This document shows, piece after piece, positions 1-6,757 of a stretch of 64,000 nucleotides of DNA. The notes below the pieces were generated by a model. That model searched no databases. It had not been told where the DNA came from and saw only the letters and a program-made list of their open reading frames with translations. The translations under genes were made by a program, and so were the position numbers. Source of the stretch: Arthrobacter sp. S39 (GTDB taxonomy: Bacteria > Actinomycetota > Actinomycetes > Actinomycetales > Micrococcaceae). Within the stretch, counting starts at the first letter, position 1; each line of letters opens with the position of its first letter. The DNA is taken from contig NZ_SIHX01000009.1 of NCBI RefSeq assembly GCF_004320525.1, positions 168,880 to 232,879 on the forward strand. The letters run 5' to 3'.

Positions 1-2
1 CC

Positions 3-836
3 CGGTCCGGCAGCGGCCCCGATCATCCCCTGGTGGAGCGCGTGAAGGCGGACGTGCAGGATGCTGCCCAGCTGCGGGACGCCTTCTCGGGTGCCACCGC
101 CGTCTTCCACTGCATCCACGGCTCTTCCTACACTGCGGACGCGTGGCAGGCCGAACTGCCCGCCGCCGATCAAAAGGTGCTGGCCGCGGCCGGCGGGGCG
201 GGCGCCGTCGTCGTTTTTCCCGAAAGCCTCTACTCTTACAGCGAGCCGGGGCGCCCCATGACCGAGGCTGGACCGCGGAATGCCACGGGAGGCAAGCGGG
301 GCGTGCGGACCACACTGCTGGAGGCGAGGAACGCCTCAGCGACGGACACCGTCAGCGTGGTGGCCGGCGACTTTTTTGGGCCGCGGGTCAGGATCTCCCA
401 CGCCGGCGAGCGCATGGTCCCCGCCGTGCTGGCCGGCAAGAAAGTGTGGGTCATCGGGAGTGCCGGCCAGCCGCATTCGTTCACCTATGTACCGGACCTG
501 GCCACGGCCATGATCCATGCCGCACAGACGCCCTCGCTGTGGAACAAGGTGTGGCACGCCCCCACCGGCCCGGCAGTCACGCAGCGGCAGCTGGGCACAG
601 CCTTCACCGACGCCGGCGGGGTGGCCGCGCCGAAGCTGGCTGGCATACCGGGCTGGGCACTCAGCGCGCTCGGGGTGTTCTCGAAAGACATCCGCGAACT
701 GGCTGAAATGCTCTACCAGTTCGCGGAGCCTTTTGTGATGGACTCGACCGCCAGCCAGGAAGCCCTCGGCCTGCGCCCCACACCCCTGCCGGAGGCGGCT
801 GCAGCCACGGTGGCCTGGTGGCGCGCGCAGGACTGA
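3..836 (+). CDS. NAD(P)-dependent epimerase/dehydratase-family protein, 5' end outside window
   Basis: The reading frame is open to the left edge, so the N-terminal Rossmann glycine motif lies outside the window and only about 277 residues are visible. What remains looks like the extended short-chain dehydrogenase fold: an acidic-residue turn followed by 'ATAVFHCIHGS', a 'PESLYSYS' segment near the usual catalytic-Tyr strand, and a 'HSFTYVPDLA' motif typical of NmrA/epimerase proteins that bind sugar nucleotides or small carbonyl compounds. A GTG at 33 could be called as a start, but it would give a protein without its cofactor-binding loop, so a true upstream start is more likely. The substrate cannot be predicted. 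Confidence 0.75.
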   Translation, partial: RSGSGPDHPLVERVKADVQDAAQLRDAFSGATAVFHCIHGSSYTADAWQAELPAADQKVLAAAGGAGAVVVFPESLYSYSEPGRPMTEAGPRNATGGKRGVRTTLLEARNASATDTVSVVAGDFFGPRVRISHAGERMVPAVLAGKKVWVIGSAGQPHSFTYVPDLATAMIHAAQTPSLWNKVWHAPTGPAVTQRQLGTAFTDAGGVAAPKLAGIPGWALSALGVFSKDIRELAEMLYQFAEPFVMDSTASQEALGLRPTPLPEAAAATVAWWRAQD

Positions 837-861
837 GGCGCGTGACGCCAACACACCGAAC

Positions 862-3066
862 CTAGCGGCGGCCGGCGCCCTCCGGCTCGGCCTCCAAGGC
901 GCCGGTGTCCTGCACGACGGCCGCGTCCAGCTCCGGGCGCCCCAGCTTCGACGGCCACCAGATGCGCGGGCCGATGTCGTATGCCAGCGCGGGGACCAGC
1001 AGCGAGCGCACCAGCACGGTGTCCAGCAGCACGCCGAAGGCCACAATGAACGCCAGCTGCACCAGGAACATGATGGGAATGACCCCCAGGGCCGCGAACG
1101 TGGCGGCGAGCACCACACCGGCCGAGGTGATCACTCCGCCGGTCACGCCGAGGCCTCGCAGGATGCCCGGCCTGGTCCCGTGCTTGAGGGATTCCTCGCG
1201 CACCCGGCTCATCAGGAAGATGTTGTAGTCCACGCCCAGGGCCACCAGGAACACAAAGCCGAACAGCGGAACGGTGGCGTCAGCGCCGGGGAATCCGAAG
1301 AGGTTGTTGAACACCAGGGCGGAGATGCCCATGGCCGCTCCGTAGGACAGGACCACCGAGAGCACCAGCAGGACCGGCGCCACCACGGAGCGAAGCAGCA
1401 GCATCAGGATGAACAGGATGACCACCAGCACGATGGGGATGATAATCACCAGGTCGCGCTGGGCTGTGGTGTTGGTGTCCAGGGCCGTGGCCGTCACGCC
1501 GCCCACGAGCGCTCCGGCGTCGACGGTTATTACGTCCTCACGCAGGACCTTCACGGCGTCCTCCGCCTCAATGGAATCGGCGGCAAAGTTGAGCGTGGCG
1601 TTGATCAGCACTTTCCCGTCACGGACGTCCGGCGCGCTGGGAGTCCCGGGCGCCCCGGTGATGGGCACACTGCCTGCAGCCAGGAGGTAGGCGTCCCCTA
1701 CGCCGTCGGCCGCCTTCACCTTGGCCAGCACCTCGTCGGCCTTGGTTTCGTCCGCAACCACGACGGCGGGGCTGCCGCTGCCGGCGTCGAAGTGGCGCGC
1801 CAGCGCGTCCTGGCCGTCCACGGCGTTGGACGCGGCGAGGATGACGTCGGTCTGCGGCACACCGTTGGCCTTCAGCTGCAGCACCCCGGCCGAAGCCGCC
1901 AGCAGCAGGAGGACCGACGCGACCCAGACCGTGCGCGGGCGGCGCGACACCAGCGAACCCGTGGCCCGCCAGATGCCCTTCTGCCCTTCGAGGCCGGTGA
2001 CCAGTTCAGGCTCCCGCTCCCCTGCCGGAACGAGTTTGGGGCGGAACGGCCAGAACGCGGCCCGGCCCAGGAGCGCCATCAGGGCAGGCAGCAGTGTCAG
2101 GGCAGCGAAGAGCGAGCAGAGGATGCCGGCGGCGGCTACCGGACCCAGAGCCTTGTTCGAATTCAGGTCGGAGAAGAGCAGGCACAACAGGGCGATGATG
2201 ACGGTGGCGCCGGAGGCCAGGATCGGTTCGAACGAGGCCTTCCAGGCGGTCAATACGGCGGCTGTCCGGTTGGTGGTGTGGGCCAGGGCCTCACGGAACC
2301 GCGCCACGTAGAGCAGTGCGTAATCCGTGGCTGCGCCGATCACCAGGATGGACAGGATGCCCTGGCTTTGGCCGTTGAGCTGGATCCAGCCGAGCTTGGC
2401 CATGCCGAACACCAGCAGGATGGCCGCACACAGGGCGAAGACCGAGGTCAGCAGGACGGCGATGGGCAGGAGGAGTGAACGGTAGACGACCAGGAGGATG
2501 ACAAAGACAGCTCCGAGGGCCACGAGCAGCAGGATGCCGTCTATGCCCGCGAAGGCGCTGACCAGGTCGGCCGTCAGCCCGGCGGGCCCCGTCACGAAGG
2601 TCTGCATGCCTTCAGGCGCGGCCTCAGCCAGGAAGTCACGAAGCTCCTGGACCGATTCCTTGGTTTCCCCGGAAGACCCGATCGGGGCGATGAACTGCAC
2701 GGCCTTGCCGTCTTCGGACGGGATGGGGCCGATCACGGCGCTGCCCAGTTCCAGCCCCTCCAAGCCGGTTTTCAGGGAAGCCAGCTCGCCGAGATCCGCC
2801 GGGCTGATGGCCGCCCCGCTCTCAATAACGATGACGGCCGGGATCTCGTCCGAGTCGCGGAACTTCGCCTGCCAGTCCTGCGCGGCGGTGGCCTCGGCGC
2901 CGGCCGGGAGGAAGGAAGCCTGGTCATTCGAGGAGACCTCATCGAGCCGGCCGAAGGTTGGCCCGCCCACTCCGGCGATGGCCAGCCACGTGAGCACCAG
3001 CAGTACGGGAATGAGCCAGCGCAGCCAGAACGGGACCCTTGCGCTGTGTTGGGGACTGGATTTCAT
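862..3066 (-). CDS. MMPL/RND-family multidrug or lipid exporter
   Basis: This 734-residue membrane protein has the MMPL layout. There is one N-terminal helix (about residues 10-30), a large extracytoplasmic domain, and a block of five helices containing 'GAATDYALLYVARFREAL'. The arrangement then repeats with a second soluble domain and a helix block containing 'ALGVDYNIFLMSRVREE'. The GxxxDY segments match the proton-relay region of RND/MMPL pumps, which export lipids or hydrophobic drugs across the membrane. I chose the ATG at 3066 because AGAAGGA precedes it; an in-frame upstream ATG at 3129 lies inside the operator palindrome. The gene is divergent from a MarR gene, which probably represses it. 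Confidence 0.9.
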   Translation of the reverse strand: MKSSPQHSARVPFWLRWLIPVLLVLTWLAIAGVGGPTFGRLDEVSSNDQASFLPAGAEATAAQDWQAKFRDSDEIPAVIVIESGAAISPADLGELASLKTGLEGLELGSAVIGPIPSEDGKAVQFIAPIGSSGETKESVQELRDFLAEAAPEGMQTFVTGPAGLTADLVSAFAGIDGILLLVALGAVFVILLVVYRSLLLPIAVLLTSVFALCAAILLVFGMAKLGWIQLNGQSQGILSILVIGAATDYALLYVARFREALAHTTNRTAAVLTAWKASFEPILASGATVIIALLCLLFSDLNSNKALGPVAAAGILCSLFAALTLLPALMALLGRAAFWPFRPKLVPAGEREPELVTGLEGQKGIWRATGSLVSRRPRTVWVASVLLLLAASAGVLQLKANGVPQTDVILAASNAVDGQDALARHFDAGSGSPAVVVADETKADEVLAKVKAADGVGDAYLLAAGSVPITGAPGTPSAPDVRDGKVLINATLNFAADSIEAEDAVKVLREDVITVDAGALVGGVTATALDTNTTAQRDLVIIIPIVLVVILFILMLLLRSVVAPVLLVLSVVLSYGAAMGISALVFNNLFGFPGADATVPLFGFVFLVALGVDYNIFLMSRVREESLKHGTRPGILRGLGVTGGVITSAGVVLAATFAALGVIPIMFLVQLAFIVAFGVLLDTVLVRSLLVPALAYDIGPRIWWPSKLGRPELDAAVVQDTGALEAEPEGAGRR

Positions 3067-3117
3067 GATTCCTTCTGGGTTCGGGACGGCAGCGGTACAA
3101 TTGATTCCATCATAGAG

Positions 3118-3136
3118 TATCTCCATCATGGAGATA
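3118..3136. promoter_or_regulatory. Palindromic operator, probably for the adjacent MarR protein
   Basis: TATCTCCATCATGGAGATA is a perfect 9-bp inverted repeat around one base, in the gap between the divergent MMPL and marR genes. On the minus strand a TATGAT hexamer (a good -10) lies just downstream, and TTATCT, 17 bases further up, is a weak -35. The palindrome would then sit in the promoter spacer of the exporter gene, a usual place for MarR repression. The repeat is seen directly; the binding protein is inferred. Confidence 0.7.
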
Positions 3137-3234
3137 AGTAGTTAGGCGATGGCAGTTGCGGAGAGTCCGCCCGGCCGGCATTGCTGGAGTAATATCCGTC
3201 AGGGCACCAGGCAAGCGAAGGGAGGAGGCGGAAC

Positions 3235-3750
3235 ATGACAGAGGAAGCGTTCCAGCGTCCCGCCAACTCCGCGCCGCAATCCCTGGTCCGCCTGCTCCAG
3301 GACTTCACGCTTGAAGCCAACCGCTACGTCGATACCGCGGGCGGCCGGAACGACATGCACCGGACGGACCTCAACGCACTCGCCGTCATCATGCGCCACA
3401 CCGCCAAGGGCACCGTGGTCACGCCCGGCATCCTGCGCAAGGAGCTCCACCTCAGCTCGCCCGCCACCACCGCCCTGATCGACCGGCTGGACCAGTCCGG
3501 GCATGTGGTCCGCGAGCGGCTTGGCTCGGACCGCCGGCAGGTCCAGCTCCGCATGACGCCCAAGGCGTTCCAGGACGGCGGGGCCATGTTCATGCCGCTC
3601 TCGCGCCACATGGGCACGGCGATGGCCGGGTTCGCCCCCGAGGAACTGGAGCTGGTGACCCGCTTTATGACCGCCATGGTGGAGGCCACCATCGCGGCGC
3701 GCCAGGAAGCGTCCGACGGCGGCCCCGCCTCCCCGGCGCCGGCAACCTAG
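3235..3750 (+). CDS. MarR-family transcriptional regulator
   Basis: This 171-residue protein has the MarR winged-helix layout. The recognition region is 'GILRKELHLSSPATTALIDRLDQSGHV' split by the usual turn, and the wing is 'RERLGSDRRQVQLRMT', with the D-R pair typical of the family. A strong GGGAGGAGG ribosome site precedes the ATG. It lies divergent from the MMPL exporter, with a perfect palindrome between them. It therefore most likely represses the exporter and itself and releases DNA when it binds a lipophilic ligand. The ligand is unknown. Confidence 0.9.
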   Translation: MTEEAFQRPANSAPQSLVRLLQDFTLEANRYVDTAGGRNDMHRTDLNALAVIMRHTAKGTVVTPGILRKELHLSSPATTALIDRLDQSGHVVRERLGSDRRQVQLRMTPKAFQDGGAMFMPLSRHMGTAMAGFAPEELELVTRFMTAMVEATIAARQEASDGGPASPAPAT

Positions 3751-3808
3751 GCTGAACGCGCGACGGCGGTTCCTCCCATTCGAGGCACCTCGGCGGTAGC
3801 GTTTGGTT

Positions 3809-4627
3809 ATGAGTGCGGAGCAGCCCGGAGACGATGTGTACACCCACGGCCACCACGAGTCGGTGGTCCGCGCCCATGCCTCCAGGACCGCTGAGAATTC
3901 GGCGGCCTTCGTACTCCCGCACCTCACGCCCGGAACCTCAGTGCTCGACGTCGGCTGCGGGCCCGGGAGCATCACCTGCGATTTCGCGGGGCTCGTGGCG
4001 CCGGGTAAGGTCACCGGCCTGGACCGGTCGCCGGACATCATCGCCCAGGCCTCGGCGCTCGCTGCCGAACGCGGTGTGGACAATGCGGAGTTCCTGGCCG
4101 GGAACATCTATGACCTTGATTTCGAGGACGAAACGTTCGACGTCGTCCACGCCCACCAGGTGCTGCAGCATCTCACCGACCCGGTGGAGGCGCTCCGGGA
4201 GATGCGGCGGGTGGCAAAACCGGGCGGCATTGTGGCCGTGCGCGACGCCGACTTCCACGGCATGAGCTGGTATCCCGCCTTCCCGGAACTGGACGAGTGG
4301 ATGGAGCTCTACCAGCGGATCGCCCGCCGCAACGGGGCAGAGCCCGACGCCGGCCGCCGGCTGGTGTCGTGGGCACAGTCTGCCGGTTTCACCGACGTCG
4401 CCCCCACCAGCAGCAACTGGCTCTACGCCACCGGGCAGCAGCGCCGCTGGCAGGCCCGTGTCTGGGGAGAGCGGGTGCTGCATTCCGCCTTCGCGGAGCA
4501 GGCGTTGGAGTACGGCTTCGCCAATGCGGCGGACCTCGCGCGGATCTCCGCGGGCTGGCATCGCTGGGGATCCACCGACGATGGCTGGTTCCTGATCCCG
4601 AACGGTGAGGTTATCGCCCGGGCCTGA
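3809..4627 (+). CDS. Class I SAM-dependent methyltransferase
   Basis: The 272-residue protein has the Rossmann-like SAM-binding motif I 'VLDVGCGPGSITCDFA' (about residues 47-62). The acidic end of strand 2 is 'GLDRSPDII', motif II is 'FDVVHAHQVLQHLTDP', and 'EMRRVAKPGGIVAVRDAD' is the post-motif region. It resembles UbiE/Methyltransf_11 enzymes, which methylate small molecules. I prefer the ATG at 3809; a TTG two codons upstream adds nothing recognisable. It may share a transcript with the MarR gene 58 bases upstream. The substrate is unknown. Confidence 0.85.
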   Translation: MSAEQPGDDVYTHGHHESVVRAHASRTAENSAAFVLPHLTPGTSVLDVGCGPGSITCDFAGLVAPGKVTGLDRSPDIIAQASALAAERGVDNAEFLAGNIYDLDFEDETFDVVHAHQVLQHLTDPVEALREMRRVAKPGGIVAVRDADFHGMSWYPAFPELDEWMELYQRIARRNGAEPDAGRRLVSWAQSAGFTDVAPTSSNWLYATGQQRRWQARVWGERVLHSAFAEQALEYGFANAADLARISAGWHRWGSTDDGWFLIPNGEVIARA

Positions 4628-4778
4628 GCTGCCCACCTCCTGTGCCCGCTGCTTGACCTGTCCGGGCTTTTCCACATGGGGAGGTTCAGCCGGTGTGCCC
4701 GCCGCGGAGCCCGAATAGCGTCGAGCCATGAACAATTACGGCGAGAACGAATATTGGGCGGAGCCTTACACCGCAGAG

Positions 4779-4802
4779 GTTGACCAACTAGACTTGGTCA
4801 AC
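4779..4802. promoter_or_regulatory. Inverted-repeat operator abutting the antitoxin start codon
   Basis: GTTGACCAA and TTGGTCAAC form a perfect 9-bp inverted repeat around CTAGAC, ending at the base before the ATG at 4803. TAGACT (4789-4794), inside the repeat, could serve as a -10 box, which would start the transcript at or near the ATG and give a leaderless message. No Shine-Dalgarno sequence precedes the ATG, which fits. VapB/Phd antitoxins normally bind such repeats to repress their own operon. Confidence 0.65.
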
Positions 4803-5027
4803 ATGGGGCAGTACAACGTCCAGGAAGCAAAAACCCGGCTCTCCGAACTCCTGAACCTCGTTGAACGAGGCGAGGACGTGGTCATCGCCAAGGCCGGCCG
4901 GCCAGTGGCCCGGCTGGTGAAAATTGAGCCCCCACACAAACGCGAGCTGGGTTTCCTTGGCCCGCTCCACATCCCCGACGAGTTCTACGAGCCTTGGACT
5001 GACGAGGAGATGGGGACCGAAGAGTGA
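4803..5027 (+). CDS. Antitoxin of Phd/YefM (VapB-type) family
   Basis: The 74-residue protein starts 'MGQYNVQEAKTRLSELL', followed by 'GEDVVIAKAGRPVARLVKI'. This is the classic Phd/YefM N-terminal DNA-binding fold. The acidic C-terminal tail (about residues 50-74, ending 'TDEEMGTEE') would wrap the toxin. The frame is open to an ATG at 4728, but the family fold begins exactly at 4803 and an inverted repeat ends at the base before it, so 4803 is preferred. Its stop overlaps the toxin GTG (GTGA), a translationally coupled arrangement typical of toxin-antitoxin pairs. Confidence 0.88.
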   Translation: MGQYNVQEAKTRLSELLNLVERGEDVVIAKAGRPVARLVKIEPPHKRELGFLGPLHIPDEFYEPWTDEEMGTEE

Positions 5028-5416
5028 CACGCCTGCTGCTGGACACTCATGTCTTCATCTGGGCAATCTCCGAACCAAAGCGGCTCTCCACCAAGGCCAG
5101 GAATGCGATCGTCAAGCTGGAAAACCAGGTCTACGTGTCACCCGTAACGGCCTACGAGCTCTCGTACAAGCACCGCCAAGGCAAGTTGCCGTCAGGCGCA
5201 GCAATAGTGACCAGCTTCGCGCGGCAAGTGGCCCATCTGCTTGCATCCGAACTCCCCGTCTCCGCCCCGCATACGCTGGCTGCAGGACAGCTCGACTGGG
5301 ATCACAGGGACCCTTTCGACCGGATCCTCGCGGCCCAGGCCATGGTGGAGGGACTCACCCTGGTGACGGCTGATGAGGATCTCCAGGCCTTTGAACCCGT
5401 GCCCACCCTGTGGTGA
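5024..5416 (+). CDS. vapC: VapC-type PIN-domain ribonuclease toxin
   Basis: The 130-residue PIN domain begins 'LLLDTHVFIWAI', giving the first catalytic Asp near residue 7. It continues with 'SPVTAYELSYK' (conserved Glu) and 'DHRDPFDRILAAQA' and 'LVTADEDLQAF', which supply the remaining acidic residues for metal binding. VapC toxins cleave tRNA or rRNA and are held inactive by the partner antitoxin. The GTG start overlaps the antitoxin stop by four bases. All expected catalytic acids are present, so the toxin looks intact; the RNA target cannot be told from sequence. Confidence 0.9.
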   Translation: MTRLLLDTHVFIWAISEPKRLSTKARNAIVKLENQVYVSPVTAYELSYKHRQGKLPSGAAIVTSFARQVAHLLASELPVSAPHTLAAGQLDWDHRDPFDRILAAQAMVEGLTLVTADEDLQAFEPVPTLW

Positions 5417-5436
5417 ACAGGCACTAAACTTGGCAG

Positions 5437-6060
5437 GTGCAATTCTCCCTTTGGCTCGCCCTCGCTGGCGCCGGCGTCTTGGTCAGCTTCACTCCGGGGG
5501 CCGGTGCGATCAACACCATGAGCAACTCCCTGACGTCCGGATTCCGCCGGTCAATCTGGGGGATCCTGGGCCAGCAGGCAGCCCTGGTCATCCACGTGAT
5601 GGTTGTTGCCCTCGGGGTGGGCGTGCTGGTGGCCAGTTCCCCGGTCGCCTTCAACGTGATCCGTTACGCCGGAGCCGCCTACCTGGTGTACCTGGGCATC
5701 CGCCAGTTCCTGGCCAAGCCGCAACCCGACCAGGAAACAACCGAGTCACTTCGGAACGAGCCCGCTTGGTCCATGTTCCGGCGCGGCCTGTGGGTCAACC
5801 TGCTGAACCCCAAGGCCATCGTCTTTTTCCTCGCATTCATGCCGCAGTTCATCCGGCCCGAGCAGCCGCTGTTCCCGCAGTATCTGGTACTGACGGCCAC
5901 GGTGGTCGCCATCGACATCCTGGTCATGTGGTTCTTTTTCGCCACTGCCGCCAAGTCGTTCCAGCGGTTCACGCACACCGCCCGCGGGCAGCAGATCCTC
6001 AACCGGATCTTCGGTGTCCTGTTCGTGGCGGTCGGCATTCTCCTCGCCATGATCCACTGA
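5437..6060 (+). CDS. LysE/RhtB-family amino-acid or metabolite exporter
   Basis: This 207-residue protein has about six hydrophobic helices. Near the N-terminus is 'SFTPGAGAINTMSNSLTSGF', the LysE-family signature with the conserved Pro-Gly, and there is a central 'NLLNPKAIVFFLAFMPQF'. The family exports amino acids such as lysine, threonine or homoserine lactone by proton antiport. The GTG start lies 20 bases after the vapC stop. No regulator gene adjoins it, unlike the second LysE-type gene at 28.0 kb. The substrate is undetermined. Confidence 0.88.
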   Translation: MQFSLWLALAGAGVLVSFTPGAGAINTMSNSLTSGFRRSIWGILGQQAALVIHVMVVALGVGVLVASSPVAFNVIRYAGAAYLVYLGIRQFLAKPQPDQETTESLRNEPAWSMFRRGLWVNLLNPKAIVFFLAFMPQFIRPEQPLFPQYLVLTATVVAIDILVMWFFFATAAKSFQRFTHTARGQQILNRIFGVLFVAVGILLAMIH

Positions 6061-6184
6061 CCCAGGACCGCTCCAACGGCCCAAAATGAACAGCTGCAAC
6101 CGTAATGTGACGGGTTATGCAATTCTCTTTACGAATCGGTGAAACATCCCGCAAACCCGCTAGCCAAGAGCGGCGGTATCAAGC

Positions 6185-6757
6185 ATGCTTAGCACCATGA
6201 ACTCATCGTCGAGCCCATACCGGATCATTGCCGTCTGCACCGGAAACATCTGCCGGTCACCCATGGCCGAGCTAATGCTGGCCGCGGCACTGGAAGCGGA
6301 GGGGCTCGGCGCCACCGTAGCGGTCGACTCCGCCGGGACCACGGGCTACGAGGCCGGACGTCCCATCGACCCGAGGGCGGCCCGCCGGCTCGCGGCCACG
6401 CAACTCACTTCGGACCGGCACATCGCCCGCGAATGGCAGGCCGGCTGGTTCCGTGAGCGGGACCTGATCCTCGCCCTGGATGTCGACCACTACGCGTGGC
6501 TGCGCGAATACGCTCCGGACCAGGAAGCCATGGACAAAGTCCGCATGCTGCGCAGCTTCGACCCGGCATTGGCACGCAAGGACCTGCTGGACCAGGGCAT
6601 CGAGGACCCCTGGTACGGCGGCCAGGCTGACTTCGATGCCGTGTGGCACCAGATCCACGCGGCCCTGCCGGGGATCATTGAGCACGTCCGGTCCGTCGTC
6701 GGCAATGACGGTTGGCACCGGCCGCACGAGCATCAGCAGGTACGCTCTATTTCATGA
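6185..6757 (+). CDS. Low-molecular-weight protein-tyrosine phosphatase
   Basis: Near residue 18 is 'VCTGNICRSPMAELML', the CX5R(S) phosphate-binding loop of the LMW-PTP/arsenate-reductase fold, and 'EDPWYGG' near residue 140 supplies the general-acid Asp in the usual DPW context. At 190 residues it is slightly longer than usual, with a short Ser-rich N-terminus; an ATG at 6197 is an equally good start. It would dephosphorylate phosphotyrosine on proteins in the cytosol. Its stop overlaps the ATG of the next gene (ATGA), so the two are probably co-translated, an unexpected partnership with a folate enzyme. Confidence 0.9.
   Translation: MLSTMNSSSSPYRIIAVCTGNICRSPMAELMLAAALEAEGLGATVAVDSAGTTGYEAGRPIDPRAARRLAATQLTSDRHIAREWQAGWFRERDLILALDVDHYAWLREYAPDQEAMDKVRMLRSFDPALARKDLLDQGIEDPWYGGQADFDAVWHQIHAALPGIIEHVRSVVGNDGWHRPHEHQQVRSIS

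Noticed and set aside
1180..2478. 432-codon plus-strand frame over the MMPL gene
   Set aside because: Shadow with biased composition; the MMPL motifs are all on the minus strand.
4728..4802. Upstream ATG of the antitoxin
   Set aside because: The added 25 residues do not resemble the Phd/YefM fold, and the operator lies within them; kept only as an alternative.
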